Assembly: GCF_023156195.1 (NCBI RefSeq)
Contig: NZ_JAKUKA010000001.1
Coordinates: 4,774,001-4,838,000 of the forward strand
Source: Chitinophaga sedimenti
GTDB taxonomy: Bacteria; Bacteroidota; Bacteroidia; Chitinophagales; Chitinophagaceae
Reading direction: 5' to 3'
DNA: 64,000 nt
Shown one piece after another: positions 1-9,153 of this stretch. A program made the position numbers and the translations under genes. The notes under the pieces are model-generated. The model worked only from the letters and a program-made list of their open reading frames with translations. It ran no database searches and was not told the DNA's origin. Positions within the stretch are counted from its first letter, which is position 1. Each line of letters opens with the position of its first letter.

Positions 1-817
1 TCAAAAGGCACCAGTTCGGCCATCATATTTAATGCGTGTACAGTGCCTGCCCATGTGCGGAAATCTTTACACGTAAATTCCTCATCTGTGCAGTTTTTCA
101 GGTATTCGTTCACCTCACCTGAATCCGGGCTGTGAATAGTATCACCGTCGTAATACTGAAACAGCTCCTGACCAGGGATGTGTTGCACTTTTTGTAATAA
201 CCGCACCAATGCGGCATGTTTCAACTCAATTTTATGCAGCACGCCTTTTTTCCCTTTGAATTTAAAAAGGCCTTGTTGCCATTCACTTTCACATGCTGGT
301 TGTGCAACGTCGTCAGCCCGTGCGAGCCGTACAATTTTTCGTAAGAAGCATTGCCCACACGGATTTGTGTTTCTTCCATCACCCTCAACGCGATCGCAAT
401 TACTTTTTGTTTGTCGAGTTGCCGGCGGCGCAAATCTTTCGCGATCTGTTTGCGGATCTGTGGCAGCTGTTTGCCGAAAAGGTACAACCGGTCGTACTTG
501 GTTTCGTTGCGCACCTTCTGCCAACTGCTATGATAGCGGTACTGCTTACGCCCCGCAGCATCAATACCGGTGGCCTGCAGATGCCCGTTCGCATAAGGGC
601 ATATCCACACCTCTTTCCAGGCTGGCGGTAACACCAAACCACGTACACGCTTCAGCGTATCTTCATCGGTAATTTCTTTTCCTTCTTTATCCAGGTAGAT
701 AAAGTTATCACCCTTCTTTTCGCGGGTAAAGCCGGGCGCAGATGCGGAAACATACCGCAAACGCACCGCCCGGGCTATGGCAACGGGATCCGTCACTATT
801 TGTGCAATATTATCCAT
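1..817 (-). CDS. DNA topoisomerase IB, partial at window edge, one frameshift
   Basis: Type IB topoisomerases relax supercoiled DNA by nicking one strand through a 3'-phosphotyrosyl intermediate. The frame from the ATG at 815-817 runs 198 codons and stops near 221, but the neighbouring frame continues with KKGVLHKIELKHAALVR and then KDFRTWAGT up to position 1. One missing base in the A5 run at 264-268 explains the split. The block ALRVMEETQIRVGN (residues 143-156) and DFRTWAGT are the conserved blocks around active-site arginines of poxvirus-like enzymes; the tyrosine lies outside the window. The start overlaps the stop of the upstream SDR gene by 8 bases, so the pair is probably cotranscribed. 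Family assignment is firm. Confidence 0.9.
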
Positions 818-1678
818 TGACTACTTCTCCTCCGTTTGGATGTAAAACTTGTCCACTCATGTAGCTGGCATCTTCTGAAGCCAGGAATACATAACTGGGT
901 GCTATTTCTGCTGGTTGCCCCGCGCGGCCCAACGGCACGTCGGAACCGAATTTGGCCACATGGTCCGCCGGAAAAGTGGCCGGAATCAAAGGTGTCCATA
1001 CCGGGCCCGGCGCCACGGCGTTCACGCGAATGCCACGGTCAGACAGTTGTGCGCTCAGCGATCGGGTAAAACTCACGATTGCCCCTTTGGTAGATGAATA
1101 GTCCACCAGGTTCGCGCTGCCGCGATAAGCCGTAACAGACGTGGTATTAATGATGCACGCGCCTTTAGACATATGCTTCAGTGCTGCTTTCGTGAGATAA
1201 AACATCGAAAAGATGTTTACCGAAAAGGTTTTATGCAATTGTTCCGCCGTAATATCTTCGATTTTCTCCTGCGGATACTGTACGGCGGCATTGTTCACGA
1301 GGATATCTATCTTCCCGAAACTGCTCATTGCTTCCGCCACTACTTCTTCACAGTGCACTTCGGCACTGATGTCGCCGGGCACACAAACAGCCCTCCGGCC
1401 ACGGTCTTCCACCTCCCGGCGTGTATTATAAGCATCTTCCTCTTCTTCGAGATAGGCCAGCACCACATCTGCACCTTCATCAGCAAAGGCCAGGCTACAG
1501 CGCGACCGATGCCGCTATCGCCGCCAGTAATGATCGCTACTTTGCCTTCCAGGCGGCCTTTCTTCGGCGACGTTTTCGGTTCTGCTACCGGTTTGGGTAT
1601 CATTTCCGTTTCCACACCAGGCTGGTGATCCTGATGCTGCGCCGGGCGCAGCTCCTGTTGTTCGTTCGACTTCTGCAT
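810..1678 (-). CDS. SDR family oxidoreductase (YghA-like), one frameshift
   Basis: NAD(P)-dependent short-chain dehydrogenase of about 289 residues with the roughly 40-residue charged N-terminal extension seen in the YghA/glucose-dehydrogenase-like subgroup. Visible motifs are the nucleotide-binding ITGGDSGIGRAVA, the NNAAVQ segment, and the catalytic YxxxK in VDYSSTKGAIV. The N-terminal frame (start 1678) and the rest (from about 1490 down) are in different frames. Adding one C near 1491-1495 restores GIGRAVALAFADEGADVVLAYL. It lies directly upstream of topoisomerase IB with overlapping ends. These SDRs often sit among general-stress genes, as here; the substrate is unknown. Confidence 0.88.
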
Positions 1679-1799
1679 TGGTTAAAGGGTTTTGCGGGAA
1701 AAAAGTTGACGGCGGGTACTGTGTCTCTCTGTTTATAATAGATGGATGACTAACTCAGGGTAACAACATATTGTACCACGCCGTCAACATGCTTTGATA

Positions 1800-2389
1800 T
1801 TATTCAGATAAGGCTTCTTCGTTCACAGAATTCTCGGCAACGCCGGTAAGCAGCGCATCTGCTTCTTTTTCCTCATCCAATGTCTGCTGCAGCAGGTCTG
1901 CTACATCGTCGTGTCCCATCTTTTGCGCGAGCGTACGCAGGCTGCCATAAGCGGCAATCTCGTAATGCTCTATTTTCTGGGAAGCGATGATGATGCCCGC
2001 ATCACGCACCATGGAATCCTCCTCTGTGTCTTCCAGGATTTCCTGTCCTTCGGCGATCAACCCTTCCATGGCTTCACATTTTTTGCCTGCGGGCGTTTAC
2101 CCAGCATCTCAAAAATTTGTTCAAGGCGGGCAACGTGCTCTTTGGTTTCTTCGAGGTGATTACCGATGCAGGTCGCCAGATCTTCTGTAGTAGCGCCTTT
2201 CTGCATTTTAGGCAATGCTTTTACCAGGTGTTTTTCTGCCCAGTAGATGTCTTTCAGTTCTTCCATGAATAATTCGTGGAATTTGGAGTTCTCCATGCTC
2301 TCAGACACTTTTTTCTTAGTTGTGCTGCGGGCAGCGGTGCTGCGACCGTTAGTAGCCTTGGAGCTACGTGTTGCTGTTTTGGTGGCCAT
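1800..2389 (-). CDS. DUF892 ferritin-like protein (YciE/YciF family), one frameshift
   Basis: Four-helix ferritin-like protein of the YciE/YciF (DUF892) family, linked in enterobacteria to osmotic and oxidative stress; the molecular role is not established. About 196 residues. The first 28 residues are a Lys/Thr/Ser-rich tail, followed by the family opening [25 protein letters not shown] (split here as [16 protein letters not shown] and KHLVKALPK) and later helices with Glu/His ligand candidates such as [16 protein letters not shown] and [13 protein letters not shown]. The frame breaks at 2077-2083, where an A6 run on the coding strand should be A7, giving [17 protein letters not shown]. It has its own start downstream of the 2467-3018 gene. 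Confidence 0.88.
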
Positions 2390-2430
2390 AAAAAATGATC
2401 ATTTATAAGGTTTACAATTGTGGATAGTGC

Positions 2431-2451
2431 CGTCCGGCGGCGTGCCGGACG
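2431..2451 (-). terminator. GC-rich hairpin between two minus-strand genes
   Basis: Perfect 8-bp arms CGTCCGGC / GCCGGACG with a 5-base loop, placed between the stop of the 183-residue gene and the start of the DUF892 gene. There is no U-run after it in the minus direction, so it may be a weak terminator or a 5'-UTR structure of the DUF892 mRNA. Confidence 0.4.
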
Positions 2452-2466
2452 ACAAAGCTTCTTTTC

Positions 2467-3018
2467 CTATTTATTTGGGAACGGGTATTTATCTGTTTTA
2501 TCCACGGCATCGTGCTCGTCCGGATTTTTCGCCTTGCCAGCCAGTATGCTGTCGGGCGATTGCTCCTCTACATCGTTATTCTCTTCGCTTTCCTCCTGGC
2601 TTAACGGCGCTTTCTCTTTCACATCACGTTTATCCTGTGCGGGAATTTTATCGTGTTGTGTTACTTCCTTTTCTTCTTCCTGCGGGATGGTGTTTTTATC
2701 CGTCAGGGCTTCGAAATCTTCACCCTCAGCCTTGGATTCTTTTTGCGGGCCGGCGCCGGTCAGGGCTGCCGTACCGGGTTGCTCGTCGCCTTCCGCTTTG
2801 GAAGCCTTTTGCTGCCCGGCCTCATCTCCCGGCGCTACATGATGCCTCGGTTCGGTAGATGCATCCCGCTGCGAACCGGGTGATTCCGGGTCTATAGGAA
2901 ACTTATGTTCATCGGGCGTGCTGCCGGTGTTGGGCTGGTGCCCCTGGCTGCCTGCTCCGGGTCGTTCTATCGGTTTTGCCGCCATGGGCGAAACCGGGTG
3001 ACTGCCTTTGTTATTCAT
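2467..3018 (-). CDS. Hypothetical, intrinsically disordered hydrophilic protein
   Basis: 183 residues, almost entirely Glu, Lys, Asp, Pro, Gly, Ser and Gln, with no predicted signal peptide, membrane segment or cysteine. I recognise no domain. Short near-repeats occur (QQKASKAEGDEQPG at about residues 69-82 and PQKESKAEGEDFE at about 90-102). The composition resembles the hydrophilic disordered proteins that accompany desiccation or osmotic-stress genes, which would fit the neighbours, but this is inference. It is a single clean frame, and codon use matches the surroundings. It could serve as a cytoplasmic stress protectant or be of unknown role. Confidence 0.6.
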   Translation of the reverse strand: MNNKGSHPVSPMAAKPIERPGAGSQGHQPNTGSTPDEHKFPIDPESPGSQRDASTEPRHHVAPGDEAGQQKASKAEGDEQPGTAALTGAGPQKESKAEGEDFEALTDKNTIPQEEEKEVTQHDKIPAQDKRDVKEKAPLSQEESEENNDVEEQSPDSILAGKAKNPDEHDAVDKTDKYPFPNK

Positions 3019-3344
3019 AATAAATGATTTTACAGGTTCTCAAAATGAATAGTTGTAGTTTGATGTAGGGGCAGTGGTAAAAGATCAAATGCCATTCCCG
3101 GAAACCGGGGTGCAGATTTTTTTAACACTTTGTGATCTTTCCCGTACAGGTTTGTGTTTAAAATGCATGATTATTGCGGATAAGCAGGCGCTACTGCTGT
3201 ATATCGCCCGCGCCGCCAACGCTTTGCTGTAGAAATGGACTTAACTTTTGTAGAAAAAGTTGCCCATCAATACGTTACGGTTATCGCACAGCAGCATCAA
3301 TCAGGAATCACTAATTTTAAACTGTATCATCGTCCTTATATATC
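3019..3344. other. Divergent intergenic region, no gene seen
   Basis: 326 bases between the minus-strand disordered protein gene and the plus-strand kinase gene. I see no open frame of note and no strong hairpin. A TAACTTTTG sequence at about 3241-3249 with an upstream TTTG resembles a Bacteroidota promoter but has three bases rather than two between TA and TTTG, so I do not call it. Confidence 0.5.
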
Positions 3345-4770
3345 ATGCATAGCGCTCTACATAAAAAAATACGTTTCGGCTTTTATGTAGCCTTTACCAT
3401 CATTATCGCTGCGTCCATTTTTTCGTATCTCGTAGCGAAGAACCTGGTGGAAAACGCGAACATGTCCAGCCACACCATTGAGGTATCGCGACGCCTGGAA
3501 ATTATAACCAAGGAATTGAAGGCCGCGGAAGCAGCCGTGCGCGGGTATAATCTTACCGGCGACAGTACCTTTCTGCAACCGGGCATGGAGGAACGTAATA
3601 ATATTATAGAAAAGGAGTACCGCACCCTGCGCCGCATCATGTCCGACAACCCCCGGCAGCAGCGCCACCGGATACGCTGAAGGAATTGCTCGATATTAAA
3701 TATTACCAGCTGCTGCAGTCACAACGGCACCGCACCACCAACCTGGGCGCTAAAATCGCGGTACGGGAAGGAGAAATCAACATGGACCGTATCGATAAAA
3801 AGGTACAGGACATGACGCAAATCGAAGACACGATCCTTAAACACCGCCAGCAGAACTTCCAGTTTTTTCAAACCTCTGGGTGCCTGTGCTGCTCATCGTA
3901 TCGCTTTTCGCCATCATCCTGGGCATTTACTCTTACGTGGTATTAAATAAGGAGTTCCGGCTACAGCTGCATATAGAGGCCCGCATGCGGAACTACCAGC
4001 GGGAGTTGCAGGATAATATTGCCTTACTGAACAAAACAAACCTGGAGCTGGAGCAGTTCGCCTACGTAGCCTCACACGATTTGCAGGAGCCGCTGCGAAA
4101 GATCTCTACCTTCAGCGACCGGTTACAGTTGAAATATAAGGAGCACCTGCCGGACGAGGCAGGGCAATTACTCGAACGCATGGTAAGCGCCGTAGGCCGC
4201 ATGCGCGTGCTCATCAACGACCTGCTCCAATTTTCCAGGGCAGGCCGCATTTCGCCCGAAACAATTGAACCGCTGGATTTAAACACGGTCATGAATGAAG
4301 TGCTCACCGACCTGGATGTAAGTTTGCAGGAAAAAGGCGGCAAGGTGCACGTAGATCAATTGCCCGTTATCGAAGGCAGCCATACGTCCATCCAGCAACT
4401 GTTTCAGAACCTGTTGTCTAACTCTTTGAAGTTCTCGCATCCCGCGCGGCCACTGGAAATCAACATCCATTCAGAAGTGATCAAAGGGAAAGACACCGGT
4501 TTTGCGAAAGAAGATAAGTGGAATGAAAGCTTCGTCCGCATTACGGTAGAAGACAACGGCATCGGCTTCGACCAGGAGTATGCGGAGCGGATTTTCCTCA
4601 TTTTCCAACGCCTCCACGGCATGAGCGAATACCAGGGAACCGGTATTGGCCTGGCCATCTGTAAAAAGATCGTAGATACGCACCATGGCAACATTTCAGC
4701 CGTTGGTATTTCGGGCCAGGGTGCGAAAATGATCGTTGTTTTACCCTTCAAACAGAAATGGGATGATTAA
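3345..4770 (+). CDS. Membrane sensor histidine kinase with CHASE3-like sensor, two frameshifts
   Basis: Two membrane segments (about residues 12-31 and 178-198) bracket a roughly 145-residue extracytoplasmic helical region typical of CHASE3, followed by a HisKA/HATPase pair. Visible motifs: H-box VASHDLQEPLRKISTFS, N-box FQNLLSNSLKFS, G1 DNGIGFDQE, G2 GTGIGLAIC. Frame breaks occur near 3652-3656 (C5 should be C6, giving MSDNPPAAAPPDTLKELL) and at 3863-3868 (T6 should be T7, giving FQFFSNLWVPVLLI). The HDLQEPL H-box is the phytochrome-kinase type, commonly paired with Rcp-type single-domain regulators, and such a regulator overlaps its stop. It is therefore probably the first member of a three-gene phosphorelay. 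Confidence 0.88.
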
Positions 4771-5212
4771 TTTTAACGGGGCAGAAAAAAAGAGCATACT
4801 TATTGCTGATGATGATGCAGACGATCGGGAAATGCTGAAAACAGCGTTCGAGGAAAGCGGGAGCAAACAGCAATTGTGTTTCGTGGAAAACGGCGAGGAA
4901 CTCATCCAGTTTCTCCGGCGAAAAGGAAAATATGCCGACGATCTGAAGTATCCATATCCCCGCATCATCCTGTTAGACCTGAATATGCCAAAGAAAGACG
5001 GCCGCGAGGCCCTGCGGGAGATAAAAACGGATAAACAGCTGAAGACATTACCTGTAGTGATCTTAACTACATCAACAGAAGAAACAGATATCGTAAACAC
5101 TTATGAACTTGGCGTGAATAGTTACGTAATCAAACCTGTCACTTATAAGGGACTGGTAGAATTTACCCGCACGTTTCAACGCTATTGGCTCGACATTTCA
5201 GAACTACCATAA
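4763..5212 (+). CDS. Rcp-type single-domain response regulator
   Basis: 149 residues, one receiver domain and no output domain. The acidic pocket is in ILIADDDADD, the phosphoacceptor Asp in LLDLNMPKKDG, the Thr in VVILTTS and the Lys in YVIKPV. The insertion LRRKGKYADDLKYPYPRI before the phospho-Asp strand is characteristic of Rcp1-like partners of phytochrome-type kinases. I chose the ATG at 4763 because it overlaps the kinase stop (ATGATTAA), suggesting translational coupling; an in-frame upstream start exists only inside the kinase. It probably passes phosphate between the membrane kinase before it and the receiver-PAS-kinase after it. Confidence 0.9.
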   Translation: MINFNGAEKKSILIADDDADDREMLKTAFEESGSKQQLCFVENGEELIQFLRRKGKYADDLKYPYPRIILLDLNMPKKDGREALREIKTDKQLKTLPVVILTTSTEETDIVNTYELGVNSYVIKPVTYKGLVEFTRTFQRYWLDISELP

Positions 5213-5220
5213 TTAGCAGG

Positions 5221-6659
5221 ATGACAGAAGAATTAGTACATATACTGATGATCGACGACGACGAGGATGACTATTTTCTCGTAAGCAGCCTTTTAGATGA
5301 TGTGTCGCCCGGACAGTACAAAGTCGACTGGGCCGGCACCTACAGTGAGGGTATTGCCGCTATCGAAACCCGTCAGCACGACATTTACCTCATCGATTAC
5401 CGCCTGGGACAATACACCGGTATCGACATTCTGCGCCACTTCCAGCAGATCAGTTATAAAGTACCGGTAATTATCCTCACCGGTAAAGGTGACTATACGA
5501 TCGATAAGGAAGCAATGACCGCTGGTGCGTCCGATTACCTGGTGAAGGGTGAAATTACCGCACCGGTATTGGAAAGAACCGTACGTTATGTACTGGACGA
5601 GTTTCGCCACCTGCGGGCTATTGCGGAAAGCGAGCGCAAATACTTCGGAATCTTCGAAAAGTCGCACGACCTGATCCTGCTCGCCGATTGCAACAAGAAA
5701 ATTATTGATGCGAACCCCGCCGCCTTGCGGAAGCTGGAGTATAGTAAGGACGAGCTGCTGCAACTGCACATGCAGGACCTGTTCCTGGAAAAAGAGCAGG
5801 GGCTGGAGTTTGTGGAAGAAATATGTAAAGAAGATGCGATCACGCATATAGAATATATCTTCAAAAGCAAAAGCGGTAACCGCCTGGATGTGCTGGTGAA
5901 CGCGAATATGCTGGATGAGGAAAACCAGGTATTCCTTTGCGTGGCGGAAGATATTACCCTCCGTAAACGCGAAGAACTGGAGAAACGGCAGCAGGAAAAA
6001 TTTGTAGTGTCCGGCCGCATTGCGCGCGTAATTGCGCATGAAGTGCGTAACCCGCTCACCAATATTCTGCTGGCGGTAAGCCAGTTTAAAATGGAGCCGG
6101 TATCGCCTAACCTGGAAGAAAGCGTGGTGTACCGGATATCGTGGAGCGTAACTGTCACCGCATTAACCAACTGGTAACGGAGCTGCTGCAAAGTACCCGT
6201 ATGATGGACCTGCACCCCGAGTCTGTTTTCGCTAACCAATTGCTGGTAAAAACGCTGGAACATGCACAGGACCGCCTGCAGCTCAACGGCATCAAGGTGG
6301 AAAAAAACTTCATGCGCCCCGATGTTATCCTGCAACTGGATGTAGACAAAATGATCATCGCCTTCCTCAACATCGTAATCAACGCGATAGAGGCCATGAA
6401 GCCGAACGAAGGCGTGCTAACACTCACTACATACATCGAAAAGGACAAGGTGTGCATCCGCATCAAAGACAATGGCATCGGCATTCCGGAAGAGAATAAG
6501 GCGCGGTTATTCGAGCCGTTCTTTACGGACAAGACCAAAGGTACCGGGTTGGGTTTAACATCTACACAGAATATTATTTTGAATCACAAAGGTTCTATTC
6601 ACGTGGAGAGCGCGCCGGGCAAAGGAACGGAGTTCGTGATTTTTTTACCTGTTCAATAA
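5221..6659 (+). CDS. Receiver-PAS-histidine kinase hybrid, one frameshift
   Basis: About 479 residues with an N-terminal receiver (1-125; phospho-Asp in DIYLIDYRLGQYTG, Lys in DYLVKGE), a PAS domain (about 135-250; KYFGIFEKSHDLILLAD) and a soluble kinase core (H-box RVIAHEVRNPLTNILLAV, N-box FLNIVINAIEAM, G1 DNGIGIPEE, G2 GTGLGLTS). There is no membrane segment, so it is a cytoplasmic relay kinase whose own receiver is probably controlled by the preceding kinase. The start at 5221 is 8 bases after the Rcp-type gene. The frame breaks near 6133: one missing G restores VVYRDIVERNCHRINQL. A strong terminator follows. Confidence 0.9.
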
Positions 6660-7601
6660 ATAGATTCCGCTATATATGAAAACCAAAGCCGCAGCGTATA
6701 CTGCGGCTTTTTTTTTTTTACAGGGGCGCCAAGGGCGGCCGTCGTAGCTGAAATCGTTGTATAAGATCCAGCGGGCTTTATAAATCTTTAATCCTTTTTC
6801 CCGGTAGATACTGTTGCCCTGCAGGTCGAGAATTTCGTCCGTCCACCACTGCTCTTTGGGAATACTTACGATGGTAGGATAACCCGGCGGGCCGGAGGAT
6901 ACACTCTTTATATGCTTTACCGTTTTGGCGGACATAGTATCTATGCGCATAGTAGCTGCGTCTACCCGGGAAAAAACCGTGGTAGTGGTGAGCCAGAGCG
7001 AGTCGCGGTCGAATACCGGGAACAGGTCGTGCCCCTCCGCACCGGGAATACCAACAGAGTCGATCAGCTGAAGATTCGGATGCGCACAATCAAAATTATA
7101 GCGGAAGCGGTACAAGTGATGCCGCCCGGCTGACCATAAAACATTACGCTGCCTGTCCCACACCACGTTATGTCCGAACGGAATCGGCACTTGCTGCTGA
7201 TAATTTATTTTATGGGTAGTATCTACCTTGAATAAAGTGAGATAATTGCCGTTGCTCGACGCCGACACAATGTTGCCATCGGGCAACAGTTCCACGCTGT
7301 GCGTGTTGCCACCTGCATACGCGCAAAACATCGTGCGTTTATCTTTTATGCGCACTATGGCCACCCCGCCGCCGGAGGCGCAGGTGATCAGATACTCACC
7401 GTTGGCTACCACTTTGGCGTCGCTCGGATTGGTGAACCATTTTGCATGGGCAGTATCGGCCTTCCACTCCCGGGTAATACGGCCGGTACCCGGCTCCACG
7501 ATAATGATGCGGTGCTGCGACTGTTCACACAGTACCATGGCGGGTTTTGGCGATTGGGCGGTGCAATAAGCTGGCAATAAAAGCAGCAGTAACTTCTTCA
7601 T
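6645..7601 (-). CDS. Secreted beta-propeller-like protein (DUF6528-like)
   Basis: 318 residues as read, with a signal peptide MKKLLLLLLPAYCTAQ. Repeated short beta-strand segments such as RIIIVEPGTGRITREWKAD, NGEYLITCASGGGVAIVRI and VELLPDGNIVSASSNGNYLTLF match proteins in which an event or ledger of values is read around a propeller; I believe this is the DUF6528 family but cannot confirm it. A periplasmic or exported role is likely. The C-terminus is suspicious: the frame runs through the terminator hairpin at 6685-6719. Adding one C to the C4 run (plus-strand G4 at 6723-6726) would give the ending RPWRPL and a stop at 6718-6720, which is probably the true end. Confidence 0.7.
   Translation of the reverse strand: MKKLLLLLLPAYCTAQSPKPAMVLCEQSQHRIIIVEPGTGRITREWKADTAHAKWFTNPSDAKVVANGEYLITCASGGGVAIVRIKDKRTMFCAYAGGNTHSVELLPDGNIVSASSNGNYLTLFKVDTTHKINYQQQVPIPFGHNVVWDRQRNVLWSAGRHHLYRFRYNFDCAHPNLQLIDSVGIPGAEGHDLFPVFDRDSLWLTTTTVFSRVDAATMRIDTMSAKTVKHIKSVSSGPPGYPTIVSIPKEQWWTDEILDLQGNSIYREKGLKIYKARWILYNDFSYDGRPWRPCKKKKAAVYAAALVFIYSGIYLLNR
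6685..6719 (+). terminator. Rho-independent terminator after the three-gene signalling operon
   Basis: 10-bp perfect stem AAAGCCGCAG / CTGCGGCTTT with a 6-base loop followed by a long T-run. It ends the plus-strand operon 3345-6659 and lies inside the apparent tail of the convergent minus-strand gene. Confidence 0.9.
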
Positions 7602-7617
7602 ACATCAACAAAATAAT

Positions 7618-7651
7618 AAAAAAGGGTTGATGGAAGTAATTCCATCAACCC
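7618..7651 (-). terminator. Terminator of the small membrane protein gene
   Basis: 11-bp perfect stem GGGTTGATGGA / TCCATCAACCC with a 6-base loop, followed by six T in the minus direction. It separates the 51-residue membrane protein gene from the propeller gene. Confidence 0.88.
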
Positions 7652-7678
7652 TGATTTATGTCGAAGGTGATCTCTTTA

Positions 7679-7834
7679 TCAAACCGGGTTTCTACCCCTG
7701 ATAACATTGATAAGAATGGCGATAATCGCCAGCACCAGCAGTGCGTGAATAAGGCCGGTTACGGAGTAAACAAATACGCCTAACAACCAACCGATAATGA
7801 GGATCACAGCAATCAGATATAATAAGCCGCTCAT
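7679..7834 (-). CDS. lmo0937-type small membrane protein (51 aa)
   Basis: 51 residues: MSGLLYLIAVILIIGWLLG, then VFVYSVTGLIHALLVLAII and a short basic tail ending RGRNPV. Two hydrophobic helices joined by a short polar turn are the hallmark of the lmo0937/DUF5670 family of tiny inner-membrane proteins. The function is unknown; they recur among general-stress genes. The gene is too short for ordinary ORF cut-offs, but the start at 7834, clean frame and following terminator support it. Confidence 0.85.
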   Translation of the reverse strand: MSGLLYLIAVILIIGWLLGVFVYSVTGLIHALLVLAIIAILINVIRGRNPV

Positions 7835-8058
7835 AATTTGGAGTTTTTAGTTCACTACTACATGTTAAAATTTTGTGCCAGTTGCGAAAACCGCCCAAAT
7901 CCCGCGAAACAGCCATCCTGCCGCATCTGTTTGTAGACCCGCTTCCACCATGCGTGAAAAAACTCCGCACGAAAAACACCATTCCATCGTTTTAAGCGCG
8001 GCACTACTACATGGTAAAGTTTTTGTCTTATTAAGTGTATACACCAAAACAATAAATC

Positions 8059-8514
8059 ATGAACGATCAAATAACCGAAGTAATCAGCGATCTCGTTAAG
8101 ATAAATAACGACCGCATCGAGGGTTATCAGAAAGCGATCAATCAGACCGATGAGCTGGACCTCAAAGAACTGTTTGCCCAAATGATAGCCGAAAGCAAAA
8201 CCTACCAGGTACAATTAAATCAGAAACTCCGCGCAGAAGGAGAAGAGCGTGAACGCGATTCCACCCTGGCCGGTAAAATATACCGCGCCTGGATGGATGT
8301 AAAGGCCACCTTCAGCGGCGGTAACCGCCACGCGATCCTGGCCAGCTGCGAATATGGCGAAGATGCGGCGCAGAAAGCGTATCGTCAGGCATTAGCCGAT
8401 GATCACAACCTGCCCGCCGAAATCAGCCAGCTGATCCGAAACCAGCAACAATCCTTAAAAGCATCGCACGATAAAATCCGTCATTTACGTGACCTGGAGA
8501 AAGTGAATGCTTAA
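8059..8514 (+). CDS. DUF2383 (PA2169-family) four-helix-bundle protein
   Basis: 151 residues, all helical and hydrophilic, with no signal peptide. The opening ITEVISDLVKINNDRIEGYQ (split as ITEVISDLVKINND and RIEGYQKA) and the end NQQQSLKASHDKIRHLRDL are typical of the PA2169/DUF2383 ferritin-like bundle family, of unknown biochemical role. Glu/His pairs that could bind metal are present (EYGEDAAQKAY, DDHNL). It is a single intact frame with its own terminator, and it belongs by neighbourhood to the stress block. Confidence 0.87.
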   Translation: MNDQITEVISDLVKINNDRIEGYQKAINQTDELDLKELFAQMIAESKTYQVQLNQKLRAEGEERERDSTLAGKIYRAWMDVKATFSGGNRHAILASCEYGEDAAQKAYRQALADDHNLPAEISQLIRNQQQSLKASHDKIRHLRDLEKVNA

Positions 8515-8600
8515 TCGTGATGATCTAATATTCATCCGCTGGTTAATCCCGTTACATCCATGTTAACTTCCGTACCATCCATATAACACCCATTAAATCC

Positions 8601-8633
8601 AAAAGCAGGACTCCTCGGGAATCCTGCTTTTTT
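8601..8633 (+). terminator. Terminator of the DUF2383 gene
   Basis: 10-bp stem AAAAGCAGGA / TCCTGCTTTT with an 11-base loop and a T-run on the plus strand, 87 bases after the stop. Confidence 0.88.
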
Positions 8634-8653
8634 GCGTCTTATCTTCCAGGCAT

Positions 8654-8682
8654 AAAAAAGCAGCACCTTTTATGGCGCCGCT
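8654..8682 (-). terminator. Second minus-strand terminator
   Basis: Arms AGCGGCGCC / GGTGCTGCT on the minus strand pair fully if two G-U pairs are allowed (on the plus strand these become mismatches), with a 6-base loop and six U. The orientation is therefore minus. It faces the DUF2383 terminator and is the last stop for minus-strand transcripts from this region. The 69 bases between it and the terminator at 8751-8784 hold no gene I can recognise. Confidence 0.65.
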
Positions 8683-8750
8683 TCATGTTTAGTTTTAATT
8701 ATCGTCTCCGTTAATATAATTACAAAGTTTAGGTTGAGATCAGTCTTTTT

Positions 8751-8784
8751 AAAAGCTGTCCTGCATTTTTCAATACAGGACAGC
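8751..8784 (-). terminator. Minus-strand terminator after the small membrane reading frame
   Basis: 9-bp perfect stem GCTGTCCTG / CAGGACAGC with a 12-base loop, followed in the minus direction by TTTTAAAAAG. It begins one base after the stop of the reconstructed frame at 8786-8788. Confidence 0.7.
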
Positions 8785-8785
8785 G

Positions 8786-8937
8786 TTAAGGCAAGCTTAT
8801 CAGGTCTTGTTCTGCTTTGTTGTTCATTCCGTCTTCTTTCGAAGCATCGTATATGAATACTCATGCCTAAAAGACCGAAAAAGATGCCCAATAACTAAAA
8901 CAACAGCTATGATAAAAAGTATACACCGCCTAGACAA
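8786..8937 (-). CDS. Possible small membrane protein, reconstructed across frameshifts
   Basis: Read on the minus strand, one frame gives RRCILFIIAVVLVIG, the next GIFFGLLGMSI, and the third FIYDASKEDGMNNKAEQDL followed by a stop directly against a terminator. Joining them with two single-base corrections (near 8886 and 8850) gives a hydrophobic helix with a polar C-terminal tail, the plan of tiny stress-associated membrane proteins. No ATG is in frame upstream; TTG at 8935-8937 is one possible start. Both joins are inference, so this is a candidate only, strengthened by the terminator position and by the frameshift rate elsewhere in the window. Confidence 0.32.
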
Positions 8938-8967
8938 ACGGTTTATTAGATCTCTCCTTATAATATC

Positions 8968-9153
8968 TTAAAGCTCAGCGATGAGCTTATCTACTTCATC
9001 TTTTGATTTGCCCAGTTTCTGTTGCAGTTTACCATACAGCTCGTCTTCCTTTCCTTCTGCGTAAACCAGGTCGTCGTCGGTAAGGTCAGCGTACTTTTGC
9101 TTCAGTTTACCTTTAATTTCGTTCCACTTACCTTTAATTGTTAATGAGTCCAT
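8968..9153 (-). CDS. CsbD family protein
   Basis: 61 residues, highly charged, beginning [20 protein letters not shown] and carrying the CsbD family core of alternating K/E helices ([19 protein letters not shown]). CsbD proteins are small cytoplasmic general-stress proteins, under SigB in Bacillus; no biochemical activity is known. I chose the ATG at 9151-9153 because upstream in-frame sequence has no similarity to the family. The adjacent divergent region contains a long inverted repeat. Confidence 0.92.
   Translation of the reverse strand: MDSLTIKGKWNEIKGKLKQKYADLTDDDLVYAEGKEDELYGKLQQKLGKSKDEVDKLIAEL

Noticed and set aside
7834-8058. Shared GGCAC motif upstream of stress genes as sigma54 -24 boxes
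   Set aside because: GGCAC occurs ahead of the lmo0937-like, DUF2383, DUF892 and csbD genes, but none has GC at the required -12 spacing.
8670-8891. 73-codon minus-strand open frame
   Set aside because: It runs through two terminator hairpins and includes sequence from another frame of the reconstructed small membrane protein; not coding as it stands.
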